Positions 1 to 12,296 of a DNA stretch of 64,000 nt are shown piece by piece (position 1 is the stretch's first letter; the number at the start of each line of letters is the position of its first letter). Under the pieces are notes generated by a model. It had not been told where the DNA came from. It did no database searches and saw nothing but the letters and a program-made list of their open reading frames with translations. The translations under genes and the position numbers were made by a program. This DNA comes from Phoebastria nigripes (taxonomy: Eukaryota > Chordata > Aves > Procellariiformes > Diomedeidae), in the NCBI GenBank assembly GCA_035582835.1, contig JAYKAV010002946.1, forward strand, positions 462,230-526,229, in the 5' to 3' direction.

Positions 1-3000
1 AACTTTTTTGTAGAAATGAATAGTTCTAAAACACTTCGGATTATGTATTTTAAAATTTGGTCGTAATAACACCAAATATATGTCCACCCAAGCTACTGCA
101 GTACCTCACGCTGACAACTCTGGGTCTTTAGACATTGTTCTATGTTATGTGTTTTGCCCTCTTACGGTACACTGCTGGCTCTCCCTGAGAGACCTGCCTC
201 TGACCAGCAAGGTGCTCTGGCCTCTCTGGCCACCAGCCTGGGGCACCACCACAGCTGTCACTCACCATGTGAGCAGCACCATGCTGCTATGCTGACCCAG
301 CCATGACATGCAACTCCCCAGCAGCCAAAAGTTCAAAAACAATCAGCTCTGGCTCCCCTTTTAAATGTTGTGCAAACTCTTATTATAGTCTTAAGAGAGT
401 CTTTTACACTAATTCATACATTGCCTATTTGGTTACAGAGCTTGATCGTATACTCGGATACTAATCGAGCTTCCAATATGTGTAGCAGCTCATACACTAT
501 TCTTATTATTGTTGAGGAGGGGGGAGCAATGAAAAACTGAATATCCTATTAAATCAATTAGATTATAAGTACTCTGTTTTTGCTTCTCTCTACTAATTAT
601 TCCAGTCTGCCAATATGACCAGTGTCAGCACAGTTTCACATACCAGATCATGATAATTAGCAGCACAAACTTCTGATCTCTGATGTAGGAATTTTCACCA
701 ATTAACAAGTTAACAGTTAATTAGGCTCAAACCAAAAAAAATCTCATCATCTGATGCTTGTGCAGCCTGAAATTCTCAATTACACTGTGGTAGTCTAGTT
801 GCAAGGAGCAAGGCAGGTAAGGAGCTATGAAGCAAGGCAGATTGGAAACTTCAGCATCTGGGAGGTGCTGTGAAACATCGGGCAGGTGCTGACATTACAA
901 CTGATAACAATACAACAGAATTAATTTTTGCTTTCCTTAAAGGAAAGCTCCACCCGGGGTTAGCCCCCCAGCTCTATTCTGTGTTTTGTTATATTTATTA
1001 AACCAACAGCCATCTAAAAAACAAGCCATCTAAGCCAACAGCCATGTAAGAAAATTCTTCACAACTAGAAGTAGGTAGAGTTATCTAGCTAGAGATATCA
1101 CAAAATGACAAGTATCTATAGTGAAACATTTAAGGTGGTATGCATTTTTGCAGCAGAAGTCAGAGTATGGCTAAATGAATGCAAGTGACAAACATTATGA
1201 AAAGGCTATTTATCAGAAAAGTAAGATATTTTTGTTTTTACTTATGACTTGAATAGTCATCTTTGTCAAATATTCAAAAAACAAGGGGATTTTTGGTTTG
1301 TGAAATTTTAAAATGTATTTGAAGATAACTACTAGGGTGAGTGGAGAAAAAGAGCTCCGCCACCACTTCACACTCAAGTCATAGCAAAGGAGACAAAGCA
1401 GCAGGCTTAGTTAATCTAGCTTGGGAAACACAGCTGTTCTCTGTTGGGTTTTAGCTTTTTCTGAAAAGTAAGGCTGAAAAACACCAAAGCAAATAGTTTG
1501 CTCTAACTAATCATTCCTTTGCTTCATGCTGCAATTTAGAGGTGTCATCTTTTCCCCATAAGGACTGGATTTCCTCCAAATTCCTAACAATGAAGGCTGC
1601 CTCTAAGGTGCTNTTCTCTTCCAAAAGAAATAATGGGTTTAAATATTTAACCTAACTTTGGTATCATTTTACAAATTTGGTAACTTACTTTGTAATACAA
1701 GCAGAATTTCAGTAGTTCATGTGCAGATCCTTAGAACTACTGTACTAACAAACCTCAGCACCATCTGCAAAGGATTCTCACATTAAGTAGGACTGCACCC
1801 GTCTATCTGAACTTCTGTTTGTGCTCCTTAAATCCTCTTACTGCATTGATAGAAAGGGTATGGGCACTTTTATATTTTCAGAGTCAGTTTTGCCAGTGCT
1901 GTTTAGCCTTATTAAACAGGTATAAACCACTAAAAAAAAAAAGGTGAAAGGTTCATATCATATGGTATATTTAATGTGTCTGTTTCTCTCCTTAAATAAA
2001 GAGCTAAATATCACAGGATTTACAAGGTACTACAGACATTCAGAGGCTATGTTCCTTTTTTCCAATCCCACCACTACAACATAGGACAGAAAAGGAGGAA
2101 AAAGTCATCTCTGTATGTTGTTAACCTGTCCCATGCCAGTTGTTAACCACCCATGAATGCAGTCTCCCTCCATAACACTTCCTGACATGCACGTGAGACA
2201 NATGAAGATTTCAGGACTCTAGTGTGAGTATATAGAGGTTGGGTCGCAATGGGAGTTGCCCGCTGTCCACTACCTAGGGGATGATACCATAATGAGTTGT
2301 TATTATCATATTTTCATCTTCAAGAGGGGCAAGAAAGGGACTGTTTTACCACCACTATACACAGAAGTTTATTATTTGTATTTAAGCAAAATGCCTTGTT
2401 AGCAAATCAGAAAAGTAGCTTTCTACTATAATCCTTTCCTGCTATCATATTCATCACATGCAAAGAATATCTTGGTATGGATCTGAAATGACATGCATCT
2501 GTTAAAGTTTCCAAATATAGGAGCTAGTTCTTTAAATTCAAACTGCTGATCAACTCAAATGTTCATCTCTGGAGGTCCCACACGGAGCACACAGTATGAC
2601 AGCAACCATCATGTTCATCTACTTGAAGTGAAAGGCAAGAGAGAATAAACCCCATAATCTTAGCTCTAAATTAACTTTGAACTTCATTTGGGGAAAGAAA
2701 AAAAAAAAAAAAAAGAACAACTACTCCCTTAATTACAGACTTACTTTTTAATTAACCAGAATAATTGAAGCATGACTTTTTAAAAGCCTCTTGCCTAACA
2801 TCTCCCACAGTGGAAGTTTTTTGCTATCTGCCAAACAACGTTAAGTCTTTAAAAACTTCTGGATGCATAATCTGCTGGCTAATACTGCTGTATAGTGTAC
2901 ACATATCATTCTTATAAGCCCTCATGACTTCAAAAAGTGTAATTTAAGTTCTGTTTGTTTTTCAACTCTGATTATTCCAAATAAAACAACTGCAGATTGC

Positions 3001-6000
3001 AAAAGAGAAAATACCCTCTCTCTTGATCATTCCAAATTCATAGAAGCACTACTTAAAATCTGCTTTCTTTACGGGTTTTATACTTTTTTTAAAAAGCAAA
3101 CCTTAATAGTAACATCATTCTTTAATAAAAGCTTTTTTCTTAGGAACGTGTTTCAGTCACATACAGCAAGGTTTTGTAACAACATATTAAGTAAAATGTA
3201 ATGGTTCCATCCAGTGGTCATCTCCAGCATTGCAGACCTAAGATCAGAAAGTAAAACAAAGAAATCTTTGCACTGAACTAATTGTAAAAATGACCCAACA
3301 GCATGGGAAAGAGCAGAAGTGACTTGCTGAATTCACGTGGTAAGTGCTTAATAATGTATTAGCATGATCAGATCACAATTATAAAATATCTTTCTATTTA
3401 TACAATACATATAATTGAAAACACGTTTACCTGTTACTAGCATTTTGAAATCATAACACTAAATAAAAATTTTACTTAATTTCTTAATTAGTACAAAAAT
3501 GAATACTTCCATATTGTGAGATTATAAATAACTCTCAATTTCAAAAGCCTGTCCTCTCTTTCCTATTTTTTGTAATGTGCAGCATCCAGAGGATCCAATA
3601 CAGAGCTCACTATGCTAAAAAATACAAAAGCACAGACAAAGAGACTCTCTCCGAGGAGCTTTCAGCATTGTTTATGTTCCCCAAATGTTTCAGCTGAAAG
3701 TGTCAACTCCAGATGTATTGGTCACAGATGACTGACAGCAACTTCTGTAGCACAGATACAACTGAGGAAAAAAAAAAATACCCATTTTTTTATCATCACT
3801 CTGACCCACTGTTCCTTCAGTATTTGGAAAAAAAGCAACAAACACGTCAATGGAGTCTACTGGGCATCTTAAATGAAAGCGTAAATATTTCTCATATGCA
3901 CACACATACAGAGATAATGGTCACAGAAAGAATCAATGGATTTTGCCATTGGAATTGCCCACAAATTAGAAATGCAGAGCAGGAGCAGACGACGAGGCAC
4001 AGCAGACGTGCCACCTTCTACAGGCTCAGGTAGAATGCTGCACATTTTTATGTCATGTCAGCAACTTTCACCACTGCATTCATAAATATTAGATGCTGTT
4101 AACTCTTTCTGGAGTTCTGGATAACCTTCCTCTGACAGTGACAGTTTCTGCTTGCCCTGTTTCAGGTCATTAAGATCAGTCAAATTCACAAGACGCACAG
4201 ATCGTGACCTTGTCAAATCCAGTCATTCAAAAGACGGCTTCAGTTAGGGAAAAAGCAGAATGTGAACTGCTATTTTCATGTTCCCTATGTACTAGCACAG
4301 ACATAGTTAGTCTTTGTTATTAAATAGGCACAATGCTTCCCACCCATGACTGCTTTTCTCTATTCCAGCAACCCATATGGTGCCGTTCATCTTTTCTCCC
4401 TCTCCTCCCCTTTTCTTGTGCCATTTTGAGTTGAAATCTGTAAGATACAAGCACAGAATGAATTATGAATAAAGCTTTCTTCATACTCATTTCTCCCTAT
4501 AAACCCTGCCACTAACCTTAAAAGCCATTTCCCTATTCAAAGATTAGTAAGCAAAGTTTCCCAAAGAGTGTAATGGTGCTAGCGCTGATGCTTTTATACC
4601 AGCAGCTCAACTTTCTGAGCAGTGACAGTTTCTCCATGGCTTATAAGCAGTCTGCAAGTATTTCTTTCAGAAGTTAACCATCAAATGAACAGCACGGTCT
4701 GCCACTAACTGCAAACTATGTCCCAGAGGCTAGCCACTGTTCTATACCTTACCCTAGGAGGTACAACAGACCAAAGTAGGGAAAAATTCAAGGTTGCTTA
4801 ACAAAGTTCAGTGCAACTTCTTGATTTGAGAAAGATTTGCCAAGTTCAGCCACTGGGAGGAGTGTATCAGTGCAGGCTTGTGCGGCAGAAAGATGGAGAG
4901 AGCAGGCTGAACTGCTGAAGAAAAAAAAATTGTACCACAAAAGCCATTAAAAAATTACTAGTTGTTGTCTTCTNCAGGGTGAGCAGCTTGACTGGGATTT
5001 GAACAAACACAAAGACTATCCCTATCCCAAGGCATCCAAAGCTCTATCAACACACCAGGGGGAAAAATAACATTCTTGAATTTCAGAATTGAAGGACCTA
5101 GATTATCCTGCCAGTAGCACATCCCTGTAGGAGGAGCCACTACAGCACAAACCTGTTTCCCAGTTCACCCTGGGGCCCCCACGGCTCTGGGATACGGGGT
5201 CTGGTCTCTCTGCAAATGGCAGGAACCACACTCGCTCCCCAAGCACTCTTTGCATTTCTTATCTCTCTGTGCCCTGTCCCCAGCCTAGTATCTGGGCATC
5301 TTACCATCTCACAGCTACACACGACAGAGAAGTATCTCTACCGAGTGGAGTATGAGGCACAGAGACCTTAAAGCTAGATCTACAAAGGGCACATTCATTA
5401 AAATGCTCAGCGTAGGCAAGTCTTAGTACTTGGGCACCTTGTAGCCTATACACGGCCCTAAAATGAGACAGTCAAAAAGCAACAGAGATAAAGACTTCAG
5501 CAACCACTACCCTGAGCAGGATGCTACCAGATACAGCTATTAGGAACCTATAATAAAAGATAAGCAGTTTTTGACATCTCCAGGTGTTAAGTCCCACACC
5601 TGTTTCTGCAATTCTGACCTACAGGAGTGAACCTTTACCCGTAACCATGGACCTTTCTCTGAAATTAGGTACATGAACACTTACTTCAAAAGGTAAAAAA
5701 AGTGTGAAGTCTTTAAATACATAAGCAGGGTGAGGAGGAGGAGGGAAAAGTTAACTAATACTACCAGCACTGGATGAAATACAGTAAAAGTGAACAAAAC
5801 GGTCCTTGAAACAGGGACTGAAACTCAAGATTTCCTAACAAGAAAGAGAGCAGCAAGCCACACAGCTTATTCTCTTTACTCAATCTCACAGCCTAATGAA
5901 TATTTTTAATTCCTTTATATGAAGTAGAATAGCTTTCAGAGGCCTACACATGGGGTAATTGCAGAGCCTTCCTGGAGCAACATCCCATGAGAGGTATCAT

Positions 6001-7424
6001 TTTTGGTGCACACAAGTGGGGGAAGTGAACTCTGGGCTCCCATTGACTGGAGACAATCAATAAGCCTTCTGTCAACCAAGCTTGAAATTTAACCACTTAT
6101 AATGTTGTATATAAATGTTGACATTTTCATTTTAAATGTAACTTTGTATGTTTTGATAGATGCATGAAGGGATTATTTCCCAAAGGCCTCCAAATATGAC
6201 TTTTATTGATGGGTTAGTAATGAATTGGCACTGTAAGGCAAAAAGATAGCTCAGATTTATCAGGCAATGAGCTTCACACAGTACAGGAAGGTACGATCCT
6301 ATCAAGAACAGAGCAGGTATTCCAAGATGCTCTTGGAATACAGTGATTTGAGTAGTTAACCTTTCAGTAACAAGCATCAAAATTTCATTTCTCTATTTCC
6401 TTAGATCAAAAAAAAAAAAAAAAAATCCTCCTGTCAAAATCAGGAGAAGCATTTTTGTAACAAGTGCTTCCTCTAATCAGGGCCTCTTCTGGACATTTGC
6501 TGTATTTATGACACTGAAAGTTAATTTCTGTTCATACTGATATTTGCAATCATTCCTTAATTGTTTAATTTAACTGCTTTGGAGAGAAATTACAAGTTCC
6601 ACTGATTTTTCTTTTTTTCTTTCATATCAAAACTTGAGTGAACAGCCTACAAGTTATTAGAAACTGACAATATACTGTATTAAAATTCATTGTAATATAA
6701 ACAATATCTACAAATTCATAGTCTGCTTAAGGGACTGGGGAGCACTCATTTTTATTCCCTTATAATTGCACATTTTCTAGATTGTCATCTTTGTTTAAAG
6801 AAAATATATTACGAAAAACTCTGCAATACAAGGGAGAGCATTAAAACTTCAAAGACTAGTGCTAATAAACCCAAATAATAGTGGACCAAAGACTATAACC
6901 TTAACCTGAGTTTAACACATCCCCCCCCCCCCCGCTGTATTAGCAGGCTGATAAATTATGAAGTTATTTATGATACCTTCCCTAAAAGATGCTTCCTTTG
7001 GTGCACAGATCCAGTCCACTTCAGAGAGAAAGAGTGACTAAGGATGAACACTCATTTGTGGGAACCCTTGTCCAATTTCTTGCACACGTTTAACAGTATG
7101 AGAAAAAGGAAAAAACAGCAAGTTGTGTCAGGGTAACTGCTACTTTAAGGCCCAGATTCTGATCCTGCCATAGGATGCTTAGGATGCCATGTGAATCACA
7201 CAAACCAAATGTTGAAAGACAATGAGAAAATTTGGTTTTCTCTTTTTCAGGTTCCCCAATTTACTGTCCCATGATATGAATTGATGAGCACTGAAATTTG
7301 GAAATAAAGGCACAAAGTTCAATGTTTTGTGCCCAAAAAGAAACTGACAAAAAGTGCCCAACCTGACAGCATCTTGGGTATCTCAGATTCAGCAGTCTGA
7401 AAATAGAGGAGATATTTTATCTTG
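1..7424. other. AT-rich non-coding region
   Basis: No gene is supported here. The short open frames are interrupted, lack credible splice signals and resemble no family I know. The region holds A tracts at 2698-2714 and 6409-6425 and a 13-base C run at 6921-6933. The 12-base core CCAGATTCTGAT at 7152-7163 also forms the arms of the palindrome at 41.5 kb. The sequence fits intron or intergenic DNA. Confidence 0.6.
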
Positions 7425-7427
7425 ATC

Positions 7428-7556
7428 TCATTCTGCCTTTATTGCTTGCTTGTAAAAGATAGATAAAACTTGCACACCTCAAGGGTGTTGTGAAGGTAAA
7501 TTAATTATTTTGGGAGAAGCTATTCAGATATTACAGTGATGAGCATCATGAAAAGC
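7428..7556 (+). repeat. Ancient MIR-like SINE tail
   Basis: The stretch with CACCTCAAGGGTGTTGTGA followed by GGTAAATTAATT, then a CAGATATTACAGTGATGAGC-like end, resembles the 3' half of MIR-type tRNA-SINEs (CCTCACAGGGTTGTTGTGAGG, then an AAGCGCTTTGAGAT-type tail). It is strongly diverged. No A/B-box head can be made out, so this is a 5'-truncated or decayed copy. The call rests on remembered consensus shape, not on an alignment. Confidence 0.5.
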
Positions 7557-10500
7557 CCCTGAGGAAAAGAATCATTTTGACTTCAGAGTCAGGTTCTGAA
7601 TAAAATGCAGGAAATAAGGCCTGAAGCTACACGTTGTACAAAATAGTGAACATCTGTTCATTAAGCAAACCCTGTCCATCTCATAAAGCCAAATAAGGCA
7701 AGAATACTTCAGAAAAAAATCACATGGGATAACGTAATTAAGGACTACCGTATAGCATACAACTGGAGGCAGACTTCTGTTGCGAGAGTCATTAATGATA
7801 CTTGACTATAAACTCTTCATTTTTCTTATAATTTTTTTATTGCATGCAACATCCTTGTTTGCGTCTTCAGAATTAAACCAAATCCCATGTCCTTTGTGAC
7901 CACTTTGTCCATTAACAATGTTTGAAATTCATGTAAAACAAACAGACCTTTTCCACTTGAGCTGGGGGAGTAAATGATAGCAGTTGTTACACTGTGGGTT
8001 TTTAGGGATAGAATTGGCCAGAAAGTTTTCACACGTCTGCTGACAACAAGGGTCAAGAACTTGGAGTGTCATTCTGGGCTCTGGAAGGAGACATGCTCTT
8101 TTGGCAACAGACTTTTCAAACCATTCAACTCTCCCCCGTAAACTTTGTCTTCTACCCCATAACTCAAATTTGTATCGGTCATATGGTCTTTTTTTCCCCC
8201 TTCTCAAATCTTGATTTTCCAATTCTCTGCTTCTTGTTAAAAATTCAGGATCCCCTTCTAGACTATCTAACCTCATCCCACTCTTTTGACCTACATCACC
8301 TAGTTCTTCTATTAGTTTTTTAGTTCCCTATCCTGCATTCCTCAGCCTAGCCTAGCCACTTTATGTCCATTGTTTTAATCTCCAGCGATACCTATGCTTT
8401 TTTACTAGGCACCAGCTAACTTTGGTGCTTATTCTGAGAATCAGTACTCCTAGCCTCAGTCTCCCAAGTGTTCCCATTTATCCAGACCTACCTTGAAATA
8501 TCTTGAGACATATCTCCCCTTTTCCCCAAGTCTATGTCACTGCATTACCTTCTTATCCCAGGTATCTTTGAGAGTGTGCCATCTGGCTGCTATTCTTTAT
8601 GTATGGGTAGGGTCCAATTCAGAGTCAGTTTAAAACTCATTTCTACCCCAGCTTTTCTTCTCCTTCCCCTAGACCTATGTTTCCTCTAGTCTGCATTCAG
8701 CTTGGGATATCTCACACACTGCTAGGCATTTACAGCAGCAGACAATAAAGAAAAACCTCTTCCAGCTAAGTACTGAAGTCAACTGTTAACTAATTTTTAT
8801 CTTCAATATTTAACAAAATATTTAACTTAATCTCTGACCTGAAAAAACAGAGGAATTTCCCCCCAAAAAAACATATTTAAGAATACAAAATAAACTTAAG
8901 AAGATAAGGTTTCAAAATAGAAATATGTTCATATTCACAGGACTATATTACCAATACACGTAAAACCTGAGTTTCACTGATAGCTTTCAATGAGCAAACG
9001 CTGAGACTCAGGGAATGGCCTGCTATACAGGAAAGGTGAGCACCCGTTTGCATGGTAGTAACCATAAAACGACATTATACTTTAACCCAAATGCGGTTGG
9101 AAATACATCAAAGCAGTACTATTCACAGTACTTCATCACTTCACGATGCTAAACCAGGCCTCAGAAGGAAGATGCTATTAAAGAAAAAAAAAAAAAAAAA
9201 CACACACATGCAGCAGCTCATCAGGCATACATCACTTTCACTGAACACCTGACCTTCTGAAAGGTGTTTCAAGGCAGTTAATGTGAACATCCAGCCCCTG
9301 GTGAAATCACACTTGCACCGCCCGAACGCAGGAACAAGCCTGAAAACACGGGGGCAAGACACTGCGCCAGGACCTTTCGTTAAAGGATAGAAAGGGCAAG
9401 GCTAAAAGCTGGTGGGGCCAGGGGGAAAACAGAAGTAGGGCTTTGAACTCGGAAGGCAGTGGGCAGGAAGGTAAAGTTGCCTCTCCTGAAAGGACATTTT
9501 TCTTCCCTACGCTGGAGGCAAAGGGAAGCAGGGCAGGGCAGCTGCCTCCCAGGAGGTCCCAGCCCCACACTGGGGGCTCCTGCCCTCCCTGGGACCACCC
9601 TCCTTCCTCAATTTCTAAGCCCATTTTCCGAGTGAAACACCTCATCCCCCCAAGTGGAAGAGCCTCTAAGCACCGACTTCATGAGACAGCAGTGCGGTCC
9701 CCGTGCCTCTGCCTGGGGTGGAGGGAAAATTCTGCTGCTCATCACTGTCGCGCAGCTGTGACAGCCAGCACCTCCCGAACAGAGCCCTGGGAAAAATCAA
9801 AGCTCATAAAGGAGTTTCAGACAGTGCAGCAGAGGCGTGTTGATACAGCATATCAATGCCAGCTGCTGTACTGTGGGCACTGCAGAGGCAATAGCTAGCA
9901 TTACCTTCAGGAAACTCCATCAGCTCTTCTGGTGGATTTCTGGATTTCAGAGGACTTAATCCATGGTAACGTTAGGCATGGCCAAAAGAGATTAATGTTA
10001 TGTTTCAGAGCATCTAAGTATCTTGCAAACTTACCTTACACCTTCTAAAACAAGATCCTGAATAATTTAGAAGTTATTTAAAGCATGACTCGGTACAGAA
10101 AAACAAGTCAAAGAAAGTGGATTTTACGTTCTGCAACTCACGCAATGAAGTCAGCTGTTTCTTTCTTCTGCTTTCATCAACAGTTTAGTTTTTCAACTCA
10201 GATACATTAATCCCATATTTCTTTTCAGGATTTCAAGCCACAAAGTTCATAAAGTATTGTTTTGTACCTATGCAAACCTACACCTTGAAGTCACCAAGCA
10301 CTTTTGGTCAGGCATTTCAACAGGACAGTCTGAAATCCAGGCAGGTAAGTACAAAAAAGTTCAGGAAAAGAAATTAAGAAAGGCCAGGTACACAGCCAGA
10401 TTATACTTGAAGTTCACAGTGGCTCCTATTTATCACAAAATTAGTCTATCCAAAAAAACCTGAATCCCAACTTGTATAGCAAGTTTTTACAATAGTAAGC

Positions 10501-12195
10501 TTAATTTCCAAAACTCCAGACTTTGGTAGGTTTGGTGGGTTCCCCCCCCTCCTTAAGAAGTATTCCTTTTAAAAAAAAAAATTGGCTGAGAAAGCTGTCC
10601 TAATTAATATTCAGTTCAGTGATTAAGCACTCTCCCAAGTGACCTATATGTGTAATAGCATCAAGTACCACCTGCTCAAACTGTTGTTTTGCAGCGAAAT
10701 ATTAATCCCTNGTACCTTCTGTTACCAAGCTTGGATGCCATCTGAAATTCAAAAGGGAATGATTCACTGTAGATGCTTTGTAAACTTGCTGAAATTTATA
10801 CAAAAAAGTAGCAATTATGTACAAATAATTTAAAATAATATAGTACAAGAAGCAGNTTACAGAATTCTAGATAATTTCTCCCATTTGAAGTTCATTTCAT
10901 ATTATGTAATGTATAAATAACAAACATTTTTTAATGGAAATTAAATTATTTGTTTTTTTCTTTTAAATAAACCTTGCATATTTTCTATAGACAAGCACAA
11001 GGAATATAGCTATCTCAAATTGCTTGTGTCTGGTCCTTAAAGAAGAGGTGTTAAGATAATATTTCATAAAACTCTATTTCTTCAAAAGTGTTGGCATAGA
11101 AAGCTGCACTTCTTCCCTTTACACAGTTTGAATTCGTCCCTAGCACAAAATACATGAATAGCTATAGCATATTTTTTACGTGCACCGTGGGTGGAAAAAT
11201 CCTTATATTTCTGCCGACATTATACCTAGCATGCAAGCAAAATTGCGTACTTAAGACAACATGTTTGTGCTATTGATGGCACACAAGTGGAAGGGGAAAA
11301 AGAAACAGAATCAGATAATTGGCAGCATAACAAATCCAAAGGTCAACATCTGACTTCAATTGAGAGCCTTCCCATTTCACAGAAGTCTTTATTAAAAAAA
11401 AAAAAAAAAAAAAATTAAAAAATCCTCATGCTTTCTGCCTTGGGACTACATATGTGAGAGAGACCTTTAGACCTCAGCTTCATCCACATCGGTAAGCAAA
11501 GGATCTTACAGAAGATCTGAAGGCAGGAAACAAACCAACAAAGTTACAAGTACAAAGGAAATTTTGCAAGCAACCTAAGCAGCTCCTTATGTAGAAAAAG
11601 CACTATAATTTCTTTGAAGGTATTCTCAGTATATTCCTAAACATTTGTGCAATAACACAGCTTTCCCTTGTCACGTGTAAGATGGGGTCAAACCGAGGCA
11701 AATGAACTGTACCTAAATTATGTGGAAACAGAATTTTCAAAGACCACAAGTTCTGTACTTAGAGACTGAACAGATTAGTAGTATAAAGCAACAGATTCTA
11801 TAGTAGGAGAAAATTTATTGCAATTAAATAATAAATTAAAAAGCCAAACCAATCTTTGAAACAGTCCCATCATTTCTAANAAAACTTTCTTAACATAATG
11901 ACAGAGGGGGGTTTGGGGCTCAAGAAGAAAACCAGACTGTATCTAAAGGAGCTTGCAAGTGGGCTCAGTTTTGGGCTTAGCAGTGCCAACAGTACCAATG
12001 TACAACAGTATTTGGAAATCTCCAAATGCCTTGCCTAATGGAAAACTCTAATAAAAGTCTTGCGATATCTCCTCAAAAACAAAACAAGTTAAGGCCTACA
12101 GTGTAGTCATAATGGGCTTCAAAAACTTGCCTTAGAGTCTTCGAGTCAAGTCGAGCATGTCTTCTAAAAGACGATGACATGCTTCTAAAACATAA
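7557..12195. other. Non-coding region with a pyrimidine-rich block
   Basis: No supported gene. From about 8050 to 8750 the plus strand is pyrimidine-rich, and its complement contains an open frame of about 115 codons (see findings). From 9260 to 9900 the base composition is more GC-rich than its surroundings and open frames overlap on both strands, without recognisable domains. Simple repeats: A17 followed by a short CA run at 9184-9208, and an A tract at 11394-11414. Confidence 0.5.
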
Positions 12196-12296
12196 CTTCA
12201 GTTTCTCAGTGCCCCTCTGTAAAATGGGTTGCACTGCACTTCGCCACGTTACTGGGGTCTTGTGAAACAAACACCTTAAAGATCTGTGACAGATTC
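12196..12296 (+). repeat. MIR-like SINE remnant
   Basis: CTTCAGTTTCTC, a few bases, then CCTCTGTAAAATGGG matches the diagnostic core of MIR SINEs (CTCAGTTTCCTCATCTGTAAAATGGG). It is followed by a degraded TCTTGTGAAAC...CTTAAAGATCTG stretch in the position of the usual GTTGTGAGGAT...CTTTGAGATC tail. The orientation is plus. The copy is old and truncated. Confidence 0.55.
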
